Shown: piece after piece, positions 1 to 5,025 of the stretch | Numbering within the stretch: position 1 is the first letter of the stretch | Layout of the letters: each line of letters starts with the position of its first letter | DNA from: UBA7702 sp051866595 | GTDB lineage: Bacteria > Bacillota > Dehalobacteriia > UBA7702 | Reading direction: 5' to 3' | Assembly (NCBI GenBank): GCA_051866595.1 | Contig: JBJDXI010000190.1 | Span: forward strand, 1 to 5,025 | DNA length: 5,025 nucleotides | Translations under genes and position numbers: made by a program | The notes under the pieces: generated by a model | Database searches by the model: none | Seen by the model: only the letters and a program-made list of their open reading frames with translations | What the model was told of the DNA's origin: nothing

Positions 1-1
1 C

Positions 2-1963
2 AAACCCCTCCTCGATTTCTTCGTGAAGGACGCCGGCATTGAAGAATACGAAATCCTGGAAGAATACAACGGCGCCGATCTGGAAATGGCCACCTGCTAT
101 CATCCCCTCTGGGAAGATAAAGAAAGCCTTTTGATCCTCGGCGACCATGTTACCGATGAAGCCGGTACCGGCGCGGTCCATACCGCTCCCGGCCACGGCG
201 CCGACGACTACCTCGTGGGCCTCAAATACAACCTGCCCATCGTTTCGCCGGTAGACAACACCGGCCGCTTCACCGATGAAGCCCGCCAGTTCGAAGGCCT
301 CACCACCGACGAAGGCAATAAAGCCGTCGTCAAAGAACTGGACGAAAAAGGCCGTCTCATCAAGCTGATCTTCATCAAACACTCCTATCCCCACTGCTGG
401 CGCTGCAAAAAACCGATCCTCTTCCGGGCCACGGAACAGTGGTTCGCTTCCATCGACGGCTTCCGCGAAGAAGCTCTGAAAGCCATCGACCAGGATGTTC
501 AATGGATTCCCGCCTGGGGCAGAGACCGCATCTACAACATGATCCGCGACCGCGGCGACTGGTGCATCTCCCGTCAGCGTACCTGGGGCGTGCCGATCCC
601 GATCTTCTACTGCAAAGACTGCGGCAAACCCATCATCACCGAAGAAACCATCGCCCATCTGCAGAAGCTCTTCCGTGAGGAAGGCGGCTCCCAGGTATGG
701 TTCGCAAGAGAAGCCAAAGACCTTCTGCCCGAAGGCTACACCTGCGAATGTGGCGGTCATGAATTTACCAAAGAAACCGATATTATGGACGTCTGGTTCG
801 ACAGCGGCTCCTCCTTTGCCGCCGTCATCGGCGCCAATCCCGAAATCAACGGCGATATCGACCTCTACCTCGAAGGCAGCGACCAGCATCGCGGCTGGTT
901 CAACTCTTCCCTTTCCATCTCCATCGCCACGGAAAACAAAGCGCCTTACAAAGCCGTTCTGACCCACGGTTTCCTCGTGGATGAAAAAGGCCACAAACAG
1001 TCCAAATCCGTGGGCAACACCGTGGATCCGTTGAAGGTCATCGACAAAATGGGCGCCGACGTCCTCCGCCTCTGGGTAGCTTCCGCCGATTACCGCAACG
1101 ACCTTGCCTGCTCCGACGGGATTCTGAAACAGGTGGGCGAAGCTTACCGCAAGCTCCGCAACACCGTCCGCTACCTCATGGGCAACACCGCGGACTTCGA
1201 CCCCGCCACGGACACCGTGCCCTACGAAGAATTGCAGGAAATCGACAAATACGCGTTGCACCTGCTGGAAGAACTCAACACCAAAGTGCTGGCCGGCTAT
1301 GAAAATTACGAATTCCATACCGTCTTCCACAATATCCACCATTTCTGCGTTGTGGATATGAGCGCTTTCTATCTGGACATCATCAAAGACCGTCTCTACG
1401 TCTCCGCCAAAGACGACAAAGGCCGCAAAGCGGCCCAGACGGTGCTTCACGAAATCCTTCACGCCCTCGTCCGTCTGATGGCCCCGATCCTCTCCTTCAC
1501 CACCGAAGAAATCTGGTCCTACCTGAAACAGGAAGGCGATCCCATCAGTGTACAGCTGCTGGATATGCCCAAAATCGACAAAGCCTATCATAATGAAGAA
1601 CTGGCTGCCAAATGGGAACGGATCATCGCCGTCCGCGAAGAAGTCACCAAAGCCGCCGAAGAAGCCCGCCGGGAAAAAGTGATCGGCCACTCCCTGGACG
1701 CCGCCGTTGCCATCACCGTGGGCAAAGACGATTACGAATTGCTGAAAACCGTGGAAGATTCTCTCGCCGACATCTGCATCGTTTCCGAAGCCACCCTCAC
1801 CGAAGGCAGTGAGCTGAACATCACCGTCACCGCTGCCAAAGGCGAAAAATGTGCCCGCTGCTGGAAATACAGAGAAGACCTCGACGAAAACGGCCTCTGC
1901 TGCCGCTGCCACGATGTGGTAAAAGACATGGATCTTTCCGCCTTGAAAGAAGAAAACGAATAA
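2..1963 (+). CDS. ileS: Isoleucyl-tRNA synthetase, C-terminal 653 residues (5' truncated by window edge)
   Basis: Class I aminoacyl-tRNA synthetase that attaches isoleucine to tRNA-Ile in the cytoplasm and edits mischarged valine. The frame is open from base 2; the GTG at 23 is an internal Val codon, not a start. Visible in order: the end of the CP1 editing domain with GTGAVHTAPGHGADDY (from nt 164; His and second Asp match E. coli His333 and Asp342 by eye), CWRC (395-406), WCISRQRTWGVP (560-595), a probable zinc site CKDC...CEC (611-751), DVWFDSGSS (788-814), SDQHRGWFNSSL (878-913), the signature loop as KQSKS rather than KMSKS (995-1009), a helical anticodon-binding region, and a C-terminal CARC...CCRC zinc motif (1850-1909) typical of bacterial-type IleRS. 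By E. coli numbering about 270 N-terminal residues, including the HIGH motif, lie outside the window. Identification is very secure. Confidence 0.98.
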   Translation, partial: KPLLDFFVKDAGIEEYEILEEYNGADLEMATCYHPLWEDKESLLILGDHVTDEAGTGAVHTAPGHGADDYLVGLKYNLPIVSPVDNTGRFTDEARQFEGLTTDEGNKAVVKELDEKGRLIKLIFIKHSYPHCWRCKKPILFRATEQWFASIDGFREEALKAIDQDVQWIPAWGRDRIYNMIRDRGDWCISRQRTWGVPIPIFYCKDCGKPIITEETIAHLQKLFREEGGSQVWFAREAKDLLPEGYTCECGGHEFTKETDIMDVWFDSGSSFAAVIGANPEINGDIDLYLEGSDQHRGWFNSSLSISIATENKAPYKAVLTHGFLVDEKGHKQSKSVGNTVDPLKVIDKMGADVLRLWVASADYRNDLACSDGILKQVGEAYRKLRNTVRYLMGNTADFDPATDTVPYEELQEIDKYALHLLEELNTKVLAGYENYEFHTVFHNIHHFCVVDMSAFYLDIIKDRLYVSAKDDKGRKAAQTVLHEILHALVRLMAPILSFTTEEIWSYLKQEGDPISVQLLDMPKIDKAYHNEELAAKWERIIAVREEVTKAAEEARREKVIGHSLDAAVAITVGKDDYELLKTVEDSLADICIVSEATLTEGSELNITVTAAKGEKCARCWKYREDLDENGLCCRCHDVVKDMDLSALKEENE

Positions 1964-1993
1964 ACCGAAATAAATCATAAATGCGCGCAGGGT

Positions 1994-2046
1994 TTCTCCG
2001 GACATGGAGCATCGGAGCATCTCCGATGTTCAACATCTCCGGAAAA
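1994..2046. other. Long imperfect hairpin between ileS and the ACT gene
   Basis: The arms 1994-2017 and 2021-2046 pair over about 22 positions. The inner part is 11 continuous pairs (2007-2017 with 2021-2031, one G-T) around a CAT loop. Then come an AA bulge (2032-2033), three pairs, a C/C mismatch, six pairs, a C/A mismatch and two A-T pairs. No T-run follows, so it is not a standard intrinsic terminator. It ends 11 bases before the ACT gene's Shine-Dalgarno site. It could be an mRNA processing or stability element, or a dispersed palindromic repeat; the sequence alone does not decide. Confidence 0.75.
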
Positions 2047-2071
2047 CATCCGCATATAGGAGAACAAACCA

Positions 2072-2344
2072 ATGAAACGAATCATCATTACCGTTATCGG
2101 CCAGGATAAACCCGGAATCATCGCGAAAGTCACCCGGGTCATCGCCGACTGCGATGTCAATATCCTCGATATTAACCAGACTATTCTGCAGGACATCTTC
2201 ACCATGGTCATGCTCTGTGATATTTCCGAGTGCAACTGCGACTTCGATATTTTCCAGCAGAAGATGGACGATGTTGCCCGGGAAATCGCTATGAAGATCA
2301 CCGCTCAAAAAGAAGAGATCTTCACCTATATGCACAGAATCTGA
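2072..2344 (+). CDS. ACT-domain protein, UPF0237 family
   Basis: A 90-residue protein that is essentially one ACT domain. The pattern is beta (residues 3-9, RIIITVI), the ligand-turn motif GQDKPG (10-15), helix (16-25), beta (28-38, VNILDINQTIL), beta (41-50), helix (about 57-75) and a last strand. Free-standing ACT domains usually dimerise and bind amino acids or other small ligands to control a partner; GcvR is a distant relative. Length matches the UPF0237 family (about 90 residues). The ATG is preceded by AGGAGA at 2058-2063 with 8 bases spacing. The stop is 11 bases before the DUF711 start, so the two are almost certainly co-transcribed; this pairing recurs in many bacteria and archaea. 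The ligand and role are unknown, and regulation of the DUF711 partner is inference. No separate promoter was clearly visible upstream, so read-through from ileS is possible. Confidence 0.93.
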   Translation: MKRIIITVIGQDKPGIIAKVTRVIADCDVNILDINQTILQDIFTMVMLCDISECNCDFDIFQQKMDDVAREIAMKITAQKEEIFTYMHRI

Positions 2345-2349
2345 GGTGA
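2343..2349 (+). promoter_or_regulatory. Ribosome binding site overlapping the ACT stop codon
   Basis: GAGGTGA lies 6 bases before the DUF711 ATG at 2356, and its first two bases are the last two of the ACT gene's TGA stop. This places a terminating ribosome directly on the next initiation site, so translational coupling is likely and would keep the two products in a fixed ratio. Confidence 0.8.
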
Positions 2350-2355
2350 CACCCA

Positions 2356-3723
2356 ATGAATACATCTTTTAAGTACGGTGAAATTTTAGAAACCCTCCAT
2401 ATGGTCAACGACGAAAATCTCGATGTCCGCACCATCACCATGGGGATCAGTCTCATGGACTGCGCCGATACCGATGCGGAAAAAGCCTCGGAAAAGATCT
2501 ACGACAAGATCTGCTTCAAAGCAAAGGATCTCGTGAAGACCGGGGAACAAATCAGCCGTGATTTCGGCATTCCCATCGTCAATAAGCGCATCTCCGTTAC
2601 TCCGATTTCCATTGCCGCCGCGGCTTCGGAATGTGAGGATTATGTCATCTTCGCCAAAGCGCTGGACCGTGCCGCCAAAGAAGTGGGCGTAAACTTCCTC
2701 GGAGGTTTCTCTGCCCTCGTTCACAAAGGCATGACCCAATCCGATGAAAAACTCATCAAAAGCATCCCCCAGGCGCTGGCGGAAACGGAACGCGTTTGCT
2801 CCTCGGTGAACATCGGTTCCACCAAGGCGGGCATCAACATGGATGCCGTCTACACGATGGGTCAAATCGTCAAAGAAACGGCGGAACTCACCGCCGAAGA
2901 CGGCGGCCTGGGCTGCGCCAAGCTCGTCATCTTCTGCAATGTCCCCGAGGATAACCCCTTCATGGCCGGAGCATTCCACGGCGTGGGTGAACCGGAAGTG
3001 GTGATCAACACCGGCGTTTCCGGCCCCGGCGTCGTGCGGAACGCGCTGCTGAATCATCCCGATCTCGACCTCGGCGAAATGGCGGAACTGATCAAAAAAA
3101 CGGCCTTCAAGATCACCCGTATGGGCGAGCTCGTTGCCAGAGAAGCTTCTCTCCGTCTCGGCGTGCCCTTCGGCATCGTGGACCTTTCTTTGGCGCCCAC
3201 CCCGGCAAACGGTGACAGCGTGGCGGAAATTCTGGAAGCATTGGGTCTGGAACGCTGCGGCGGTCCCGGCACCACCGCGGCGCTGGCCATGCTCAACGAC
3301 GCGGTGAAAAAAGGCGGTTCCATGGCGTCTTCCCATGTCGGCGGTCTTTCCGGCGCCTTTATCCCCGTCAGTGAGGACGCGGGCATGATCCGTGCCGTCA
3401 AGGACGGCGCACTCCACCTCGAAAAACTCGAAGCCATGACGGCGGTATGCTCCGTCGGTCTCGATATGATCACCGTCCCCGGCAATACCAGCGCCGAAAC
3501 GGTGGCCGCCATCATCGCCGACGAAGCCGCCATCGGCATGATCAACAATAAAACCACCGCGGTGCGCATCATTCCGGCGGTGGGCAAAGAAGAAGGCGAC
3601 ATGGTGGAATTCGGCGGTCTCCTGGGTTCCGGCCCGGTGATGAGCGTCAGCAAATTCAAAGCCGACACCTTTGTACAGCGCGGCGGCCGTATTCCCGCGC
3701 CGATCAAAAGTCTTAACAACTGA
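2356..3723 (+). CDS. DUF711 / UPF0210 (PFL-like) family protein of unknown function
   Basis: A 455-residue soluble protein with no signal peptide or membrane segment, at the usual family length (about 450). It is recognised by its conserved Gly-rich blocks: FLGGFSALVHKG (114-125), SSVNIGSTKAGINMDAV (149-165), FHGVGEPEVVINTGVSGPG (207-225), SLAPTPANGDSVAEILE (278-294), CGGPGTTAAL (301-310), VGLDMITVPGNTSAE (367-381), NKTTAVRIIPAVGK (398-411) and GGLLGSGPVM (420-429). The family is sometimes labelled PFL-like because its fold resembles pyruvate formate-lyase, but I see no glycyl-radical RVxG-type motif near the C-terminus, so radical chemistry should not be assumed. The concentration of conserved His, Asp, Asn and Gly suggests an enzyme; reaction and substrate are unknown. 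It is the second gene of a coupled pair with the ACT protein and is closed by a strong terminator 22 bases downstream. Family assignment is secure, function is not. Confidence 0.95.
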   Translation: MNTSFKYGEILETLHMVNDENLDVRTITMGISLMDCADTDAEKASEKIYDKICFKAKDLVKTGEQISRDFGIPIVNKRISVTPISIAAAASECEDYVIFAKALDRAAKEVGVNFLGGFSALVHKGMTQSDEKLIKSIPQALAETERVCSSVNIGSTKAGINMDAVYTMGQIVKETAELTAEDGGLGCAKLVIFCNVPEDNPFMAGAFHGVGEPEVVINTGVSGPGVVRNALLNHPDLDLGEMAELIKKTAFKITRMGELVAREASLRLGVPFGIVDLSLAPTPANGDSVAEILEALGLERCGGPGTTAALAMLNDAVKKGGSMASSHVGGLSGAFIPVSEDAGMIRAVKDGALHLEKLEAMTAVCSVGLDMITVPGNTSAETVAAIIADEAAIGMINNKTTAVRIIPAVGKEEGDMVEFGGLLGSGPVMSVSKFKADTFVQRGGRIPAPIKSLNN

Positions 3724-3745
3724 TTTTACATTCCGTTTCATCTTT

Positions 3746-3788
3746 ACGGGTCTGCCGAAGCGCGGGAGCATCGGCAGACCCGTTTTTT
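3746..3788 (+). terminator. Intrinsic terminator of the ACT-DUF711 operon
   Basis: A perfect 13-bp stem (3746-3758 with 3771-3783, ACGGGTCTGCCGA and complement) around a 12-base loop, running directly into six T (3783-3788). It starts 22 bases after the DUF711 stop. There is no T-run on the other strand, so it acts on + strand transcripts only. The T-run is also half of a second perfect inverted repeat, CGTTTTTT-AAC-AAAAAACG (3781-3799), probably a by-product of the A/T tracts. Confidence 0.95.
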
Positions 3789-3889
3789 AACAAAAAACGT
3801 GCTTTTACCTTTTGTTTGTTTAAATTAAATGCCACAAAATGGAATTATTTTACGATTACACAGAATTCTTGCGGAAATAAAAAAAAGCC

Positions 3890-3918
3890 TTGCATTTTTC
3901 AAAATTATCTATTACAAT
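3890..3918 (+). promoter_or_regulatory. Candidate sigma-70-type promoter for the GntR gene
   Basis: TTGCAT (3890-3895), a 17-base spacer and TACAAT (3913-3918). The -10 box matches the consensus at 5 of 6, the -35 box only at its TTG. It lies in an AT-rich stretch and would give a 5' leader of roughly 60 bases before the ATG at 3989. Predicted by eye only. Confidence 0.45.
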
Positions 3919-3919
3919 A

Positions 3920-3948
3920 ATTACACGATATTCTATATATCTTATAAA
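3920..3948 (+). promoter_or_regulatory. Alternative or tandem promoter for the GntR gene
   Basis: ATTACA (3920-3925), a 17-base spacer and TATAAA (3943-3948), immediately downstream of the other candidate. In DNA this AT-rich, chance matches are common, so only one of the two, or neither, may be used. The surrounding ATATAT tracts could also hold the regulator's own operator, but no clear palindrome with the right spacing stands out. Confidence 0.3.
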
Positions 3949-3973
3949 ATATATTTTACAACAAATTCATACT

Positions 3974-3980
3974 GAGGCGA
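3974..3980 (+). promoter_or_regulatory. Ribosome binding site fixing the GntR start at 3989
   Basis: GAGGCGA sits 8 bases before the ATG at 3989. The reading frame is open further upstream to a TTG at 3890, but that codon has no Shine-Dalgarno site, lies inside the candidate promoter, and would add 33 residues of AT-rich, non-conserved sequence ahead of the DNA-binding domain. Confidence 0.7.
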
Positions 3981-3988
3981 TTGTTCAA

Positions 3989-4603
3989 ATGAAAATTCAA
4001 TCGACAAACGAACAGATCTGTAACTTTTTGAAACAACAGATTTCCGACGGCACGCTGGTTCAGGGACAGCAGCTGAATTTAAATCAGATCGCGGAATCTC
4101 TCGGCGTCAGCGTCACCCCCGTCCGGGACGCGGTAAACCTTTTGATTTACGAGGGTTTTATCGATAAAGTCGGGAATAAAATGTTTATTCATAAAATCCC
4201 CGAAGAAGAACGCAGAATGCTGGAAAAAGCATTGGTCACGCAGATATGCACCGGCTATCAGCTCTGCCTTGAAATGGGACTTCGGGAAGAACTCATCAAA
4301 GCACTGGAAGATGTTCTGGATTATCAGGAAAACACTTCGGAAAACGACCGCCGGGCGGAAATGACCTTTGACACCACCTTCGTGCGTTGCACCGGAAATA
4401 AATTCCTCATCCGCAACATCGTGAAAGACTTTGAATATTACGATGACCTGATGTACATCGCTTATCAGATCCACAGTGAAAAACAGCGGATCAAAAGCCT
4501 GAAAGAACATAAAGAAATCATCAACCTTATCAAGGAAAAACGGGATGACGAATTCCCGGAAATGATGACCCGCCATTATCAGGATGTGGTGATTGAAAAC
4601 TGA
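3989..4603 (+). CDS. GntR-family transcriptional regulator (FadR/FCD-like)
   Basis: A 204-residue cytoplasmic DNA-binding protein. Residues about 5-70 are a GntR winged helix-turn-helix, with QICNFLKQQISDGTLVQGQQ (9-28) leading into IAESLGVSVTPVRDAVNLL (34-52), the characteristic recognition region, and EGFIDKVGNK as the wing. The rest is helical and resembles a short FCD ligand-binding domain. By eye the metal-ligand positions are D128, V132 (normally His in DxxxH), H174 (in KEH) and H196 (in RHY), so one usual His is lost. The start is chosen on the GAGGCGA site. The gene has its own AT-rich promoter region after a terminator, so it is probably a single-gene unit. It is visibly more A/T-rich than ileS and the DUF711 gene, perhaps a sign of separate acquisition. 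The effector and targets are unknown; itself and the convergent transporter are possible targets by position only. Confidence 0.9.
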   Translation: MKIQSTNEQICNFLKQQISDGTLVQGQQLNLNQIAESLGVSVTPVRDAVNLLIYEGFIDKVGNKMFIHKIPEEERRMLEKALVTQICTGYQLCLEMGLREELIKALEDVLDYQENTSENDRRAEMTFDTTFVRCTGNKFLIRNIVKDFEYYDDLMYIAYQIHSEKQRIKSLKEHKEIINLIKEKRDDEFPEMMTRHYQDVVIEN

Positions 4604-4630
4604 AATTTCACCCTCCGTCGTACTAATGTT

Positions 4631-4656
4631 ATAAAGAGCCCGAACCAGCTCTTTAT
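4631..4656. terminator. Hairpin after the GntR gene, possible weak terminator
   Basis: A perfect 9-bp stem, ATAAAGAGC (4631-4639) with GCTCTTTAT (4648-4656), and an 8-base loop, starting 27 bases after the regulator's stop. The 3' arm ends in TTTAT but no longer T-run follows, so termination would be inefficient at best. Confidence 0.5.
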
Positions 4657-4658
4657 GA

Positions 4659-4685
4659 ATGCCGGATCCGGCAAATATCCGGCAT
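4659..4685. repeat. Nested palindromes (GCCGGATCCGGC and a 9-bp inverted repeat)
   Basis: ATGCCGGAT (4659-4667) pairs with ATCCGGCAT (4677-4685) across a 9-base spacer. Inside it, GCCGGATCCGGC (4661-4672) is a perfect 12-base palindrome. The two pairings share bases and exclude each other in RNA; as DNA, the palindrome could be a protein site. Confidence 0.6.
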
Positions 4686-4691
4686 ATAAAC

Positions 4692-4704
4692 ACTCTCCAT
4701 AAAT
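4692..4704. repeat. 13-base direct repeat, copy 1
   Basis: ACTCTCCATAAAT, repeated exactly at 4834-4846. Read on the - strand it contains GGAGAG, which lies 7 bases before an ATG (4683-4685) opening a 10-codon frame. That frame is probably meaningless. Confidence 0.6.
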
Positions 4705-4733
4705 CGTCGGCAAACACAGCCTTTGTCGGCACA

Positions 4734-4751
4734 GAATGACCTGCGTCATTC
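4734..4751. other. Small hairpin
   Basis: GAATGAC (4734-4740) pairs perfectly with GTCATTC (4745-4751) around a CTGC loop. No T-run follows on either strand. Confidence 0.5.
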
Positions 4752-4772
4752 AAATCCCTTCTACCTCATAAA

Positions 4773-4794
4773 CGGGGCGTTTCCTTACGCCCCG
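4773..4794. other. GC-rich hairpin
   Basis: CGGGGCGT (4773-4780) pairs perfectly with ACGCCCCG (4787-4794) around TTCCTT. It is stable, but no T-run follows on the + strand; on the - strand only TTTATG follows. Confidence 0.6.
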
Positions 4795-4797
4795 GGC

Positions 4798-4822
4798 GAA
4801 AACAGCTCTTTTGAGCTTTTTC
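4798..4822 (+). terminator. Weak + strand terminator-like hairpin
   Basis: AGCTC (4804-4808) pairs with GAGCT (4813-4817) around TTTT. With C4803 bulged, GAAAA (4798-4802) pairs with TTTTC (4818-4822). The T-rich 3' side resembles an intrinsic terminator, but the GC part is short. It may act as a further stop for transcripts from the regulator gene. Confidence 0.4.
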
Positions 4823-4833
4823 ATATTCCTTAT

Positions 4834-4846
4834 ACTCTCCATAAAT
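4834..4846. repeat. 13-base direct repeat, copy 2
   Basis: An exact copy of ACTCTCCATAAAT at 4692-4704, 142 bases apart. Its last four bases are the outer A/T part of the terminator stem at 4843-4880. On the - strand GGAGAG lies 10 bases before an ATG (4822-4824) that opens a 24-codon frame. Confidence 0.6.
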
Positions 4847-4880
4847 AAAACAGGCATCCGCAAGGATGCCTGTTTTATTT
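4843..4880 (-). terminator. Bidirectional intrinsic terminator between convergent genes
   Basis: A perfect 17-bp stem (4843-4859 with 4864-4880) with a GCAA tetraloop, flanked by A-rich and T-rich tracts so that both strands end in a U-rich tail. It lies 14 bases beyond the stop of the - strand transporter gene, so it is mainly that gene's terminator. On the + strand, TTTTATTTGTTTTTA also stops transcripts from the regulator side. Confidence 0.93.
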
Positions 4881-4894
4881 GTTTTTATGAAACG

Positions 4895-5025
4895 TTATTC
4901 TGTTTCCGCGGCGTTTTCTTTCTGTTTTTTAATCATGCGATAGAGGATAAAGGAGGCGATAAGGCCGATGACGGCGAAGGCCAGCATGATGAAGAAGGTG
5001 TATTTATAGCCCTGCACACCGGGGA
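4895..5025 (-). CDS. C-terminal end of a membrane transporter, probably MFS (truncated by window edge)
   Basis: The - strand frame is open from the right window edge to a TAA at 4895-4897 and encodes the last 42 residues of a protein. A short stretch GVQGYKYT is followed by one hydrophobic segment, FFIMLAFAVIGLIASFILY, then a basic, hydrophilic tail RMIKKQKENAAETE. A last transmembrane helix entering the cytoplasm with a short positively charged tail, preceded by a GY...F element, is typical of the twelfth helix of major facilitator superfamily permeases. The substrate cannot be told from this fragment, and another multi-helix transporter family is possible. It converges on the GntR gene and ends just before a strong terminator. 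Codon choice looks like a real gene (GCC, ATC, TTC frequent). Confidence 0.72.
   Translation of the reverse strand, partial: PGVQGYKYTFFIMLAFAVIGLIASFILYRMIKKQKENAAETE

Noticed and set aside
23..25. GTG as the start of the ileS frame
   Set aside because: The frame stays open to the left edge (KPLLDFF precedes it), and the family needs about 270 more N-terminal residues.
1943..1985. A promoter for the ACT-DUF711 operon near the ileS stop (TTGAAA at 1943-1948)
   Set aside because: No acceptable -10 box lies 16-18 bases downstream; the A/T-rich CATAAAT is too far. Left open whether the operon is read from ileS.
1981..2109. A 42-codon + strand frame across the ileS-ACT spacer
   Set aside because: There is no ribosome binding site, it runs through both arms of the hairpin and it overlaps the start of the ACT gene out of frame.
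3054..3719. A second - strand open frame of 221 codons opposite the DUF711 gene
   Set aside because: Low-complexity Ser/Pro/Ala/Arg composition, no family pattern and no ribosome binding context; a shadow of the coding strand.
2386..3771. A 461-codon open frame on the - strand opposite the DUF711 gene
   Set aside because: It is a shadow of a gene rich in C-ending codons: its residues are dominated by His, Gly, Arg, Asp and Phe with no recognisable family, and its 5' end lies within the terminator stem. The + strand frame is an unmistakable conserved family.
3890..3988. A 33-codon upstream extension of the GntR frame from TTG 3890
   Set aside because: It lacks a Shine-Dalgarno site, encodes AT-rich non-conserved sequence and overlaps a promoter candidate. 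The ATG at 3989 has GAGGCGA at good spacing, and the protein then starts just before the winged helix.
4706..4731. A GTCGGCA direct repeat (4706-4712 and 4725-4731)
   Set aside because: Seven bases at 19-base spacing with no further copies; easily due to chance.
4079..4753. A 224-codon - strand open frame opposite the GntR gene
   Set aside because: It begins at a TTG in the hairpin region, has a Phe/His/Asp-rich antisense look, and overlaps a clear GntR gene.
1..5025. CRISPR arrays, insertion sequences, tRNA or rRNA genes, T-box or other riboswitch leaders
   Set aside because: No regularly spaced repeats, transposase fragments, tRNA-like cloverleaf or known leader motifs were seen. Any ileS T-box would lie upstream of the window.

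Overview
This is an ordinary bacterial chromosomal segment with four protein genes on the + strand and the tail of a fifth on the - strand. Strong Shine-Dalgarno sites, a bacterial-type isoleucyl-tRNA synthetase with a C-terminal zinc motif, the ACT/DUF711 gene pair, and C-rich third codon positions fit a moderately GC-rich member of the Bacillota. A Negativicutes-like organism is my guess, held with low confidence because nothing in the window fixes the taxon.

Layout. Bases 2-1963 are the last two thirds of ileS, cut by the left window edge. Bases 1964-2071 are a short spacer dominated by a long imperfect hairpin (1994-2046). Bases 2072-2344 and 2356-3723 form a tight two-gene operon: a 90-residue ACT-domain protein (UPF0237) and a 455-residue DUF711/UPF0210 protein. 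A strong intrinsic terminator (3746-3788) closes it. Bases 3789-3988 are very AT-rich and hold one or two candidate sigma-70-type promoters for a 204-residue GntR-family regulator (3989-4603). Bases 4604-4894 hold no convincing gene but are full of inverted repeats: five hairpins, an exact 13-base direct repeat and a perfect 17-bp terminator stem that works in both directions. The window ends in the C-terminus of a convergent - strand membrane protein, probably an MFS transporter (4895-5025).

How the genes relate. IleRS charges tRNA-Ile and is a housekeeping gene; nothing ties it functionally to the downstream pair. The ACT and DUF711 genes are translationally coupled and conserved together in many bacteria and archaea. 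An amino-acid-sensing ACT partner for an uncharacterised enzyme-like protein is a reasonable inference, but the function is unknown. The GntR regulator probably has its own promoter and converges on the transporter gene; regulation of that transporter is possible but not shown here.

I found no new mobile element, CRISPR array or defence system. The items most worth a second look are the uncharacterised ACT-DUF711 operon, the long leader hairpin before it, the hairpin-rich 3' region after the regulator, and a Gln in place of Met in the IleRS KMSKS loop.
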